This document shows positions 27,597 to 36,105 of a DNA stretch of 59,674 nt, in pieces. The DNA comes from Sulfoacidibacillus thermotolerans (GTDB lineage: Bacteria > Bacillota > Bacilli > Alicyclobacillales > SLC66). Within the stretch, counting starts at the first letter, position 1. Each line of letters opens with the position of its first letter. The notes below the pieces were generated by a model. It was not told the origin of the DNA, did not search any database, and was given only the letters and a program-made list of their open reading frames with translations. The position numbers were made by a program, and so were the translations under genes. Location: positions 1 through 59,674 of the forward strand of contig NZ_MPDK01000015.1 of the NCBI RefSeq assembly GCF_003144315.1. The letters run 5' to 3'.

Positions 27597-28262
27597 CTAC
27601 ATATTCAAATCCCGCCGCACGCCGTCGACCATATAGATGACCCATTCCCCAATATTGGTCGCATGATCGCCGATGCGCTCAAGATTTTGTGCAGCCATCA
27701 TCAGTTGCGTCGCTTGTTCAACAGAAGCAGGCGTCGAGATCATCAGACCGAGCAAGTCGCGGAAAATCTGTGCATACAAACCATCTACGACATCGTCACG
27801 TGTCGCCAAAGTTTCAGCAAGTTTGACATCCCGCCGGATAAATGCCGTAAGTCCGTCGCGCACCATTTTCTCAACTAAATCTCCCATACGCGGAATATCA
27901 ATCAGCGGTTTAATCCACGGTTGTCGATTCATGCGCAAAACAACCTTCGCGATGTCTACAGAATGATCTGCCATGCGCTCCAAATCTGTGACGGCTTTGA
28001 GCGTTGTCCCGAGTGTGCGCAAGTCCCGCGCCATCGGTTGTTGAAGAGCGATCAACTGCAAGGAACGCGTTTCGATGTCGATCTCCATTCGGTCAATCTG
28101 ATCATCACCTGCGAGAATTTCTTCTGCTAATGCCTGATCTTGATCCGTTAGTGCACGCACCGCCTTAAAAATTGACTCCTCAACAAGCGTGCCCATCTTC
28201 AACAAATCTTGTTGTAATGCTTCTAAATCTGCATGAAACTGGCGCCTAGGGTCCACGTTCAA
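27597..28262 (-). CDS. phoU: Phosphate signalling protein PhoU
   Basis: PhoU is a cytoplasmic helical-bundle protein that links the phosphate transporter to the PhoR kinase and represses the response when phosphate is ample. The 221-residue protein shows the two three-helix repeats and metal-binding E/D-rich segments (DRMEIDIETRSLQLI, LERMADHSVDIAK, LERIGDHATNIGEWV). Its start is ATG 28262 with GGAGG upstream. It heads the phoU-recD2-phoP-phoR run. No pstSCAB transporter genes are in the window. Confidence 0.96.
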   Translation of the reverse strand: MNVDPRRQFHADLEALQQDLLKMGTLVEESIFKAVRALTDQDQALAEEILAGDDQIDRMEIDIETRSLQLIALQQPMARDLRTLGTTLKAVTDLERMADHSVDIAKVVLRMNRQPWIKPLIDIPRMGDLVEKMVRDGLTAFIRRDVKLAETLATRDDVVDGLYAQIFRDLLGLMISTPASVEQATQLMMAAQNLERIGDHATNIGEWVIYMVDGVRRDLNM

Positions 28263-28305
28263 AGCCTCCTACAAGCTCGAAGCCATTTAAAGTTTATCTC
28301 AAAGA

Positions 28306-28333
28306 TATGAAGATCTCGTCAATTTATCGTAAA
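28306..28333 (-). promoter_or_regulatory. Candidate PhoP box upstream of phoU
   Basis: Read on the minus strand, three TT-starting hexamers recur at exactly 11-base intervals: TTTACG (28328-28333), TTGACG (28317-28322) and TTCATA (28306-28311). Bacillus PhoP binds direct repeats of TT(A/T)ACA with about 11-base periodicity, so this could be an autoregulatory Pho box. Individual matches are imperfect. Confidence 0.35.
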
Positions 28334-28405
28334 GACCGTCTAATGACCGATCGCATCCACATGTCGAATTTCAGTGTTGGACTATGCATATCTTCCATTA
28401 TGCAC

Positions 28406-28439
28406 GAAAAAAGAAGGGAAGCATAGCGTCATCCCTTCT
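28406..28439 (-). terminator. Intrinsic terminator after the small gene at 28505
   Basis: AGAAGGGA (28412-28419) and TCCCTTCT (28432-28439) form an eight-pair stem with a 12-base loop. In the minus direction the stem is followed by a T-run (28407-28412). It lies about 65 bases after the stop of the small gene. Confidence 0.7.
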
Positions 28440-28504
28440 GTAAACCGCTCCATTTACTCGATCTTCCCTTTTCTGCTGGATTGCGACATGAGAAGATCTA
28501 CATT

Positions 28505-28696
28505 TTAATGGTGAAAAACAGCGAACGCTTGAAATTCCTGCTTTTCCATGCGCCCTTGTCGAACTTGTTCACCCAGTTCCTGTTCGACTGCGCGCAATTC
28601 TTTTAAGATCAAAAAGCGCGCTTCTCCGTTCACTGCATCAAGCCACGCATGCAGTAAGCGCTGTTGCTGGAGCTGAAGCTCTTTCACTTCATCCAC
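28505..28696 (-). CDS. Small helical protein of unknown function
   Basis: I do not recognise this 63-residue protein. It is charged and helical (VKELQLQQQRLLHAWLDAVN, then LKELRAVEQELGEQVRQGRM) and ends QAFAVFHH. GTG 28696 is the likely start, because GGAGGG lies six bases upstream; a longer frame begins six codons earlier. It stands alone, is followed by a good terminator and is divergent from the XRE-TPR gene, all of which supports a real gene. It could be a small regulatory or sporulation-related protein, but nothing proves this. Confidence 0.6.
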   Translation of the reverse strand: MDEVKELQLQQQRLLHAWLDAVNGEARFLILKELRAVEQELGEQVRQGRMEKQEFQAFAVFHH

Positions 28697-28873
28697 GAAA
28701 ATCCCTCCGTACATTTAGTCAATCTCAGTGTACGCCAAGTAGGGGTAGAGAAGTATAAGAGAAAGTAAGTATTTTGTGAAGAAATACGCACGGTTCCTTC
28801 ATATTGCACAAAGCTATCTCTTCGCTTATGATAGATTTAATTCTAAAAAATAGAGTAGATGAGGTTAGCCAGA

Positions 28874-30136
28874 ATGTCATCTTTGATTGGTCAAAAAATT
28901 CGAGAATTAAGACTAGCGCGCGGACTTACACAGACACAATTAGCAGAAGGCATTGTCACGCCAAGCATGATCAGCCAGATCGAGGCAGGCAAGGCACAGC
29001 CCTCCGAATCCCTGCTCAAAAAATTAGCACAACGACTCGAAACACCGGAAGAAACGTTATCACTCACTCCGTCCAAAAGCGAAGCCGTGAGCAAACGCAT
29101 GGAAGTCATCGAAACATGCTTACTCTTTAAGCGCTTCGATGAAGCCGAACAGTTGATCAGCAACTCCTTTGATACCCCTGCTGGCCATGTGGAACTGCAC
29201 TATTTTCGAGCAAAGTTATATGCGGCGAAACGACAGTTTGCGCTTGCCTATCACACGGTTGACACTGCGCTGACACTGGCCATCGAACAAAGTCGCCACG
29301 ACCTGTTGCCAGAATTATTTTTACTTCAAGGAAATATCCTTTTCGAAACGGGCGACATCGAAATTGCCCTGCATCTCTTTGACCAAGCAAAGCGCGCATT
29401 TGACCGGCGGACGCAACGCAAAGGAATTCTACATGCCAACATCTGCATGCGCCTAGGAGAGTGCCATCGTTTACTCGGCCACGAGCAAAAAGCGCGTGCA
29501 TGCGCAGAAGAAGCGGCAACAAGTGTGGCCGTTGGCGAACATGCGCTATATCTGGCGCAAGATCACCTTTCACAAGCGTTGCAACTCCTGCAGCAAGGGA
29601 AAGAAAAAGAAGCGGGAAGACTCGCTGCAGAAGCGCGTACACTGCACCAAGTTGTACAATGGATTGAATCGTCGCTAGAAGCAGATCTCCTGCGCATCAT
29701 GCAAATGCTTGAACAAAGTGACTTACAAGGAGCAGATGCGCTGCTTTCTTCCTGTCTGACGCGCGGTTGCTTTGCAATGTCTGAAACACTACACACGCGG
29801 CTACAGTTTTTATTCGCTGAATCGCTCGTAGCACATGGTGATTTAGAGACAGCACTTGTGCAAATCGATTCCCTCATCGCTCAAGATCCGAACACACCAT
29901 CTGTCGAGCGCTTGCACGCATTGACTTTTACGATACGCGCAATCGTCTATCACGACAAACAAAAGTTGATCGCGCTCGCACAGACTGCGCTGCAAGATGC
30001 GCTCTACTATCATCGTTTATCACTTGCGGCGGAACTTTCTACTATTGTAGGACGCGCCCATTTACGCATTGGACAACCAGATCTCGCAAAACTCACCTTG
30101 GTCAATCTCGATCGACAAATTCACAGTGTCTCTTAG
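28874..30136 (+). CDS. XRE-family regulator with TPR domain
   Basis: The 420-residue protein begins with an XRE-type helix-turn-helix (residues about 5-60, IREL-LARGLTQTQLAEG, MISQIEAGKAQPSE), followed by about 350 residues of TPR-like helices (ALHLFDQAKRAFDRRTQRKG, KARACAEEAATSV). The layout is that of the RRNPP/PlcR-type or related cytoplasmic regulators that can sense peptides, but no short propeptide gene was found beside it, so ligand and targets are unknown. ATG 28874 has GAGG about nine bases upstream. It is convergent with the diguanylate cyclase gene. Confidence 0.85.
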   Translation: MSSLIGQKIRELRLARGLTQTQLAEGIVTPSMISQIEAGKAQPSESLLKKLAQRLETPEETLSLTPSKSEAVSKRMEVIETCLLFKRFDEAEQLISNSFDTPAGHVELHYFRAKLYAAKRQFALAYHTVDTALTLAIEQSRHDLLPELFLLQGNILFETGDIEIALHLFDQAKRAFDRRTQRKGILHANICMRLGECHRLLGHEQKARACAEEAATSVAVGEHALYLAQDHLSQALQLLQQGKEKEAGRLAAEARTLHQVVQWIESSLEADLLRIMQMLEQSDLQGADALLSSCLTRGCFAMSETLHTRLQFLFAESLVAHGDLETALVQIDSLIAQDPNTPSVERLHALTFTIRAIVYHDKQKLIALAQTALQDALYYHRLSLAAELSTIVGRAHLRIGQPDLAKLTLVNLDRQIHSVS

Positions 30137-30166
30137 TCCTCCCGCATAATCGCTCCACTTCTTTGC

Positions 30167-31885
30167 CTAGTGTTCATATGCTGCAACGCGATTGCGACCG
30201 CGTTGCTTTGACCCTACGTACATGGCGCGATCTGCGTTACGCACAAGCTCTACCGCAGACTGCGCCATGATCGGATAAACGGCCACGCCAATACTGACTG
30301 TCACGTGCAGCGGCAAAAAGGCCGTTTTGCCAATCTGCGCCACAGAAACCGGATGCTGTGCAATCATTTCACGCAACCGCTCAGCAATTGCAACGGCTGA
30401 ATCTACCGAAACTCCAGGTAAAATCACGGTAAACTCCTCCCCCCCATAGCGACAGACAACATCCTCCGCACGGACAAACTCCTTGATGAGTTGCGCAACC
30501 GCCTTTAAAACTTCATTCCCAGCCAAGTGACCGTAAACGTCGTTGATTTGCTTAAAATGATCCAAATCCATGATCAGCAATCCAAGCGTCGTGTCTAAAC
30601 AGTCCGCATTGTGACACATCCGTTCAAGAATCATATCAAAATAGCGAAAGTTATAAACCCCAGTCAGTTGATCAAGATAACTTTGCTCCTCAGTTCGGGC
30701 AAGGCGACGCGCATTCCACAGAGAAATCGCAACTTGGCTTGCCAAAATCTGTGCCATCTCCTGATCACGCCGAGAATACGCTCGATATTCTTTGTGGACA
30801 AGCGCTAGCACTCCAAGCGTGTCATCACGATAGATGAGCGGAATCGCAATCATCGAGCGGCCAAAGTCGATCGCGGCATTTGTCTCCTCAGATCGCACGA
30901 GAGGCTGGCGGCGCCCGTTTGAAAGCAGCGCCCGCCCATGCAAAAAAGCCGTACCCGCTACCCCTTCACCAGGTTGCAGACGCACAGCACGCATCTGTTC
31001 CTCCATTTCTAATGAACTGCCGCGAACGCCGCAAGGAATCAAAACCCCGTCGGCATCAGGACAAAACAAGTAACAGGAAGTCAAGCGAATAATGCGTGGT
31101 AGGCCATTGAGTAAAGCCGCGATTACCTGATCTTCACGCAATTCACTACTTAATTCCATCGTCACTTCACTAATGAGTGTAAGCTGACGATTTGCCAACA
31201 CGAGATTGGAATATAGCCGAAAGATATAAAGGAGCACAACAAACGGCAACCCCAAAAAAATGATCGCTTGTGCTCCATAGGCAACAGCAAAGAAGACAAA
31301 GAGTAAGGAAAGAGCGTATTCGACAGCAAATGAAGCGAAATCCCATTTGATCGCGAGAAAAAAATGATCATCGGGTTGTTCAAACATCGCATACAACCAA
31401 TTGACTGCGTAATTGGAGATAAAGTGTAGAACAGCAAAGACAGTAAGCGGAAAAAGCACCTGGAAAAATGTAGCCAAATGCGTCTGAGGAACAACACCGC
31501 CCACAAGCTTGTACCCTAAACTCGCAAACGTTGGCATGAGCATGAACATGCCAATATTTTTAATCGTCCGTTCTATATCCCACATTTTCCCGCGCACAAA
31601 ATCGCCAATCAACCAAGCTGCAATCAAACTCGCCGCAGTCACAATAGGACCAAACCATAAAAACATGGGAATCTCAATACTAAGAGATAAACTGATCATC
31701 TGATCCCCCAATTGGACGGGGGAAACATAGGTTAACGCCAGTAGTACAAACAGCACGCCAAAAAGCAGCCACATGAAAGGGGTGAGCACGGGGAATGGAA
31801 AAACAAGCAAACTACTAAACAGCGTGACTGCTGCGGCGGCGTAAAGTACACCTACACTCGCCCAGTAACGCGTTCTCACAATCAT
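30167..31885 (-). CDS. Membrane GAF-GGDEF diguanylate cyclase
   Basis: The enzyme makes the second messenger c-di-GMP from two GTP. In the 572-residue protein the first about 240 residues hold around six to eight membrane segments, followed by a GAF domain (about 260-400, LQPGEGVAGTAFLHGRALLS) and a C-terminal GGDEF domain (about 410-570). The active-site loop is GGEEF at about 481-485, preceded five residues earlier by the inhibitory I-site RAED, so it is probably active and subject to product feedback. ATG 31885 is chosen, with GGAGG and GGGAG just upstream; 18 extra codons precede it in frame without a good site. Input could be a membrane-soluble signal. Confidence 0.92.
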   Translation of the reverse strand: MIVRTRYWASVGVLYAAAAVTLFSSLLVFPFPVLTPFMWLLFGVLFVLLALTYVSPVQLGDQMISLSLSIEIPMFLWFGPIVTAASLIAAWLIGDFVRGKMWDIERTIKNIGMFMLMPTFASLGYKLVGGVVPQTHLATFFQVLFPLTVFAVLHFISNYAVNWLYAMFEQPDDHFFLAIKWDFASFAVEYALSLLFVFFAVAYGAQAIIFLGLPFVVLLYIFRLYSNLVLANRQLTLISEVTMELSSELREDQVIAALLNGLPRIIRLTSCYLFCPDADGVLIPCGVRGSSLEMEEQMRAVRLQPGEGVAGTAFLHGRALLSNGRRQPLVRSEETNAAIDFGRSMIAIPLIYRDDTLGVLALVHKEYRAYSRRDQEMAQILASQVAISLWNARRLARTEEQSYLDQLTGVYNFRYFDMILERMCHNADCLDTTLGLLIMDLDHFKQINDVYGHLAGNEVLKAVAQLIKEFVRAEDVVCRYGGEEFTVILPGVSVDSAVAIAERLREMIAQHPVSVAQIGKTAFLPLHVTVSIGVAVYPIMAQSAVELVRNADRAMYVGSKQRGRNRVAAYEH

Positions 31886-32046
31886 CGCTCCCGCTTCCTC
31901 CCAAGTAGCGTGGATACACGGGACTCCATCTCTACGCAAATATCTGTGATGTCAATGAGCCCACGAAAAGAAACACGCTTACGCTTTCTGACTTGGAAAT
32001 AATTCTTCACCCAATTTGAAATCTCCTGCTTTTTCTCCCGCTTTTT

Positions 32047-32484
32047 TCACACCTCAAAATGTGACAACATACGCAGAACTTGTCGCATGTCCCCCTCATC
32101 GTTGATTTTGACGACAAGCGTCTGATCCCTTTGGCTCGTTTCAAGTAAATTGGACACATCTGTCCAACACCGCGCAGTCGAACTTGGAATATAAGTAACA
32201 AACGGAAAACGGATCGATAACTTTGATATAATCATCGCCGTTTCATCTGAAGCACTCAAGTCAACAATAAATACATCCTGAACATCTTGCCCCTGGGTAT
32301 ACATCTGTAAAGAAAGTTGCCGAACAAACCACTCAATCCACTGACTGGCATGACCTACAATAACAATGAGATTTGGCAAAAGATTTGTCGTAGAATTGTG
32401 GAACTTGCGATTCAGTTGCCACAAAAAAATAATGAGCCCGTACACTGCGAGCAATACAATGACGAGTGAAAGCACATCCATCAC
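32047..32484 (-). CDS. Membrane-anchored protein with degenerate GT-A-like fold
   Basis: The 145-residue protein has one N-terminal membrane segment (about 4-24), then a soluble part with the pattern HASQWIEWFVRQL ... VFIVDLSASDETAMII. This resembles the first half of a GT-A nucleotide-sugar domain (E/Q-W-I-E ... VVDDGSTDET), but it ends before a DxD site, so it is unlikely to be an active glycosyltransferase. Small proteins of this design occur as uncharacterised genes in spore-formers, to my recollection. The start (GTG 32484 or ATG 32481) is uncertain because the binding site GAAGG is very close. It lies downstream of metK behind a terminator. Confidence 0.6.
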   Translation of the reverse strand: MMDVLSLVIVLLAVYGLIIFLWQLNRKFHNSTTNLLPNLIVIVGHASQWIEWFVRQLSLQMYTQGQDVQDVFIVDLSASDETAMIISKLSIRFPFVTYIPSSTARCWTDVSNLLETSQRDQTLVVKINDEGDMRQVLRMLSHFEV

Positions 32485-32593
32485 CTTCGTCAGTTTGTCT
32501 TCATGTTTTCTAGCTTTAGTGTATGCGAGACAGGAGAGAGCGGTGAGAAATGTAAGCGATGGGCAAAAAGCGCGTTTTCTTAGGAGGTCGAAT

Positions 32594-32618
32594 AAAAAAG
32601 AGCGCGGGGTACGCGCTC
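32594..32618 (-). terminator. Intrinsic terminator of metK
   Basis: GAGCGCG (32600-32606) pairs with CGCGCTC (32612-32618) around a five-base loop, and on the minus strand six T follow (32594-32599). It is a textbook terminator about 70 bases after the metK stop. Confidence 0.85.
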
Positions 32619-32686
32619 ATCCAGACAATTTCTTGGGATTTAGTTCACACCAATTGCAGGCTGTCTACACGTTTCGGAGAGACCGT

Positions 32687-33880
32687 TTATAGGCCAGCTT
32701 GTGCACGCAACGTCGCCGCACGATCCGTACGCTCCCACGGCAAGTCGAGATCTGGCCGACCAAAATGGCCATACACTGCAGTTTGTGCATAAATAGGGCG
32801 ACGCAAATCGAGCGTCTTAATAATGCCCGCTGGCCGCAAATCAAAATTAGCCTGAATCAACTCAACAATCTTATCATCTTCAACTTTTCCTGTGCCAAAC
32901 GTATCTACCATGATCGACACCGGATGTGCGACGCCAATCGCATAGGCGATTTGTACTTCGCACTTATCAGCAAGTCCTGCCGCAACAACATTCTTTGCGA
33001 CATAACGCGCTGCATAAGCGCCTGAACGATCCACTTTCGTGGGATCTTTGCCAGAAAAAGCACCGCCGCCATGACGCGCATAACCACCATATGTGTCAAC
33101 GATAATCTTGCGCCCGGTGAGACCCGCATCACCTTGCGGACCACCAATGACAAAACGGCCGGTTGGATTGATAAAGTACCGCGTCTGATCATCCAGTAAA
33201 TGGGCAGGAACAACTTCTTTAATCACTAACTCCCGCAAATCACGTTCAATCGTTTCTAAGTCCACTAGCGGATGATGCTGTGTCGAAATGACAATCGTAT
33301 CAACCCGAACAGGCCGATTGCCCTCGTACTCAACAGTCACTTGCGTCTTTCCGTCTGGGCGCAGATAGCTGACCAAACGGTCTTTGCGCACTTGTGCTAA
33401 ACGCCGTGCAAGACCATGAGCAAGTGAAATGGGAAGAGGCATGAGATCTTCCGTTTCATTGACGGCAAGCCCAAACATGAGACCTTGATCGCCAGCGCCA
33501 ATCGCATCGAGATCTTGATCGGTCTCTTCTCCTCGCCGCGCCTCAAGTGCCTTGTTAACTCCCATCGCGATATCTGGAGACTGTTCGTCAATCGAAGTGA
33601 TCACGGCGCAGGTATCTGCATCAAACCCAAACTTCGCCCGCGTATATCCGAGTTTGCGAATCGTGTCGCGAACAACATGCGGAATGTCCACATAGCCTTC
33701 TGTTGTCACTTCCCCGGCAACAAGGACAAGACCAGTTGTCACAGACGTCTCACAGGCGACACGAGAGTATGGATCTTGTTGTAAAAAAGCATCGAGTAAC
33801 GCATCAGATATCTGATCGCAAATTTTATCAGGATGACCCTCAGTTACTGATTCAGAGGTAAATAACTTCCGGTTGGTCAA
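32687..33880 (-). CDS. metK: S-adenosylmethionine synthetase
   Basis: The enzyme makes S-adenosylmethionine from methionine and ATP. The 397-residue protein has family signatures: [20 protein letters not shown] at the start, [10 protein letters not shown] near 127, [20 protein letters not shown] and [19 protein letters not shown] 33880 is the start, with GGGGGTG eight bases upstream. A promoter lies at 33935-33963 and a terminator at 32594-32618, so it is transcribed alone. No S-box or other SAM riboswitch is apparent in the short leader. Confidence 0.98.
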   Translation of the reverse strand: MTNRKLFTSESVTEGHPDKICDQISDALLDAFLQQDPYSRVACETSVTTGLVLVAGEVTTEGYVDIPHVVRDTIRKLGYTRAKFGFDADTCAVITSIDEQSPDIAMGVNKALEARRGEETDQDLDAIGAGDQGLMFGLAVNETEDLMPLPISLAHGLARRLAQVRKDRLVSYLRPDGKTQVTVEYEGNRPVRVDTIVISTQHHPLVDLETIERDLRELVIKEVVPAHLLDDQTRYFINPTGRFVIGGPQGDAGLTGRKIIVDTYGGYARHGGGAFSGKDPTKVDRSGAYAARYVAKNVVAAGLADKCEVQIAYAIGVAHPVSIMVDTFGTGKVEDDKIVELIQANFDLRPAGIIKTLDLRRPIYAQTAVYGHFGRPDLDLPWERTDRAATLRAQAGL

Positions 33881-33934
33881 ATCGATTGCACCCCCATACC
33901 ATCGCGCTCGCCTCTCTTTGCAGAGACCACTGAT

Positions 33935-33963
33935 ACTGTATTACAGTCACGCCACGGTGTCAA
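33935..33963 (-). promoter_or_regulatory. metK promoter
   Basis: On the minus strand there is a perfect -35 TTGACA (33958-33963), a 17-base spacer and a -10 TACAGT (33935-33940). The transcript start would lie about 50 bases before the metK TTG, leaving no room for a full SAM riboswitch. Confidence 0.6.
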
Positions 33964-33965
33964 TG

Positions 33966-34015
33966 AAAAGGGGGGACAAGGATCTGCCGAACTCGTAAAT
34001 CTGCAGTTCCTTGTC
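33966..34015 (-). terminator. Terminator of the SASP gene
   Basis: Arms 33975-33987 and 34003-34015 pair over 13 positions with one mismatch, and on the minus strand are followed by a C-rich stretch and TTTT (33966-33969). It lies between the SASP stop and the metK promoter. Confidence 0.6.
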
Positions 34016-34041
34016 GCAGTCGTACAATTGACACTTACGAT

Positions 34042-34263
34042 TTAACTTTCTTGCGTCTTCTGCGTTAACGCCATTTCCCCAAATGCCACCAATTTGCGCG
34101 TCATGTGTCCACCGACTGTACCTGCGTCTTTAGTTAAAATATGCCCCCAATAATCTTCACTGCCTTTGTATACAGGCAAACCAAGCTCAGCTGCAATCTC
34201 ATATTTCATCTCATCAAGCGCCTTATGCGAGGCCTTTATGACCTGCGTAAATCCACTAGCCAT
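34042..34263 (-). CDS. Alpha/beta-type small acid-soluble spore protein
   Basis: SASPs coat and protect DNA in the dormant spore and are degraded at germination. The 73-residue protein has both family signatures: KYEIAAELGLP, including the GPR protease cleavage region, and DAGTVGGHMTRKLV near the C-terminus. ATG 34263 has a GGGAGG site upstream. It is probably transcribed alone in the forespore, and a terminator follows it. This gene is the clearest evidence that the organism forms endospores. Confidence 0.93.
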   Translation of the reverse strand: MASGFTQVIKASHKALDEMKYEIAAELGLPVYKGSEDYWGHILTKDAGTVGGHMTRKLVAFGEMALTQKTQES

Positions 34264-34433
34264 CGCTACTTCCCTCCCAGAAACAGATGATGTTCGCTTC
34301 CGGCGACATCCCTATCCTGTGCAGTTAGAAGGGAATTAGGACGTTAACTATTGGCATCCTCCCCAACTTCTCTCAAAGCGAACGATCTCGTCCATCGTCT
34401 ACATCCAATGCGCCAGTACGACTTTCCCATGCA

Positions 34434-35339
34434 CTAAAATGCGGGTTCCGCTAGATTCTTATGCAAAATGAGCGCAGCGATCACCGCCATTCCACGCTGG
34501 TCTGGGAGCCAATAACTGACTTCTTGACCCGTGCTAAAGTTACCAGGAACCGAATGCGCGTGATATTGTAATAAGGGGTGTACCATTTCATAGGAAAGAA
34601 AAATGTCACGCCCTGATAGTTGCGGATCAAGCGTCAGCATCACCCGTCGAAAGATTCCAAACGGGAGTCTTGACGCTAGTTGCACAGCGCTGCGCATAAA
34701 ACGCTCTTGTCGATGTACGCGCCCAATGTCACCAAGTGGTTCATGGCGAAAACGCACGACTGTCAACGCTTCAGTCGGGCTCAACACATGAGTTCCTGGG
34801 GCTAACGCCACATCCCCCTCAGGCGCTCTCATTGGACGGTCCACTTTAAACAAGATCCCTGGGACTAGATGCAAAGCCTGGCGAAAACGCGCAAAATCAA
34901 GCACGAGCACATCGTCAACATGAATCCCTGTCAAATTGCTCACTGCTTCAGCTAATCCTGTGCGATGACGCAACAAGTACATACCGTTGATTTTTGTATA
35001 CCCAGAATGCGGAATATAGATTCGTGTATCCCGAGGAATGTGCAGTGCATCGACAACGCCACTACCTAGCTGTGAACTCAAAAGGATTAGCGCATCTGCA
35101 TGCGCATCAGTTTGACGATTGGGATCATGGCTCGTCGCATCGCGATCAAGTCCCGCAATTAACAGTGTATATCGCGCAGAAGAGAGAGACGTGTGTGCAT
35201 CCACCGGCGCATGTAATATACAAGTGACGAACAGCATCGCCAAAAGGGACAGCAACTTTGCTCTTCGCGATGCACATGCCAAACTCGATACAACTCCTTT
35301 ATCGATCGTCCTAGCCAATCTCCTTACTCTTTCCTTCAC
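34434..35339 (-). CDS. LytR-CpsA-Psr family cell-wall polymer ligase, copy 2
   Basis: LCP proteins transfer lipid-linked anionic polymers onto peptidoglycan on the outer face of the membrane. The 301-residue protein has a membrane anchor (about 28-48) and LCP motifs: the DADALIL segment, IPRDTRIYIP (about 100-109), TKINGMY and RFRHEPLGDIGRVHRQERF. GTG 35339 overlaps the tagA stop by four bases (GTGA), so its translation is coupled to tagA. Together with tagA and the upstream LCP gene it forms a wall-polymer group. Polymer identity is unknown. Confidence 0.9.
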   Translation of the reverse strand: MKERVRRLARTIDKGVVSSLACASRRAKLLSLLAMLFVTCILHAPVDAHTSLSSARYTLLIAGLDRDATSHDPNRQTDAHADALILLSSQLGSGVVDALHIPRDTRIYIPHSGYTKINGMYLLRHRTGLAEAVSNLTGIHVDDVLVLDFARFRQALHLVPGILFKVDRPMRAPEGDVALAPGTHVLSPTEALTVVRFRHEPLGDIGRVHRQERFMRSAVQLASRLPFGIFRRVMLTLDPQLSGRDIFLSYEMVHPLLQYHAHSVPGNFSTGQEVSYWLPDQRGMAVIAALILHKNLAEPAF

Positions 35340-36067
35340 CTTCGCCGTTCACGTGCATCGCGCCACGAAGCAAAAGCGAACTGCGGCAACACCAACTGAC
35401 GGCGCCAACGACTGGGTTCGCGCAGTAAACGATAAAACCATTCTAAATGGAGTTGTTGCAACAAAACAGGTGCGCGTTTGACCGTCCCCCCGAGGACATC
35501 AATTACGCCCCCTATGCCCATTGCGAGTGGAACGCCCAACCGTTCTTTGTAATCTGCGATAAATTGCTCCTGACGCGGTTGCCCTAACCCGACAAATAAG
35601 ACATCTGGTTTTACCTCAAGAATATCAGCAAGCACAGTTTCAATTTGATCAGGAGTAAAATACCCGTTTCTCCCGAAAATATTCAATCCAGGATAACGCG
35701 CGCGCAAAACCTGTAATGCCCGTTGCAATGACGTTTCAGAAGCCCCCAGAAAATATACACACAACTGTTGATCATAAGCATAAGAAAGTAAACGTTCAGT
35801 AAGCCAAATTCCGGTCACACGATCTGCTAACGGTTGCCCATACCATCTTGAGGCAAGCACAATCCCGATTCCGTCTGGCGTGATGAGGTCTGCCGCCGAA
35901 ACGAGTGCGCGTAAAGCAGGCTCACTTTTTAAACGCATGACAAATTCTGGTCCTGCCGTAATCACCATATGCGGTTTGTGAGCGCCAATAAACTCTATAC
36001 AGCGAGCAAATACTTGCTCATCGGTCAGGCGCGAAAAAGGCACGTCGAGAATTTCGATCTGTTCCAC
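35336..36067 (-). CDS. tagA: WecG/TagA/CpsF family glycosyltransferase
   Basis: TagA adds N-acetylmannosamine to undecaprenyl-linked GlcNAc in teichoic-acid linkage-unit synthesis. The 243-residue protein shows the family motifs TPDGIGIVLASRW, RVTGIWLTERLL, the NGYFTPD segment and GLGQPRQEQFI. GTG 36067 is the start, with AAGGAG about 12 bases upstream. It sits between two LCP genes, an arrangement that ties the polymer made from this linkage unit to its attachment to peptidoglycan. Family members in exopolysaccharide pathways share the motifs, so the exact product is open. Confidence 0.92.
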   Translation of the reverse strand: MEQIEILDVPFSRLTDEQVFARCIEFIGAHKPHMVITAGPEFVMRLKSEPALRALVSAADLITPDGIGIVLASRWYGQPLADRVTGIWLTERLLSYAYDQQLCVYFLGASETSLQRALQVLRARYPGLNIFGRNGYFTPDQIETVLADILEVKPDVLFVGLGQPRQEQFIADYKERLGVPLAMGIGGVIDVLGGTVKRAPVLLQQLHLEWFYRLLREPSRWRRQLVLPQFAFASWRDARERRR

Positions 36068-36105
36068 GTCACATCAAAACTCCTTGCTCTACCTCACACC
36101 CTGCT

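Noticed and set aside
33881-34041. Possible SAM riboswitch before metK
   Set aside because: The leader between the predicted promoter and the TTG is only about 50 bases and lacks the S-box core pattern; the longer hairpin further upstream fits a terminator of the SASP gene.
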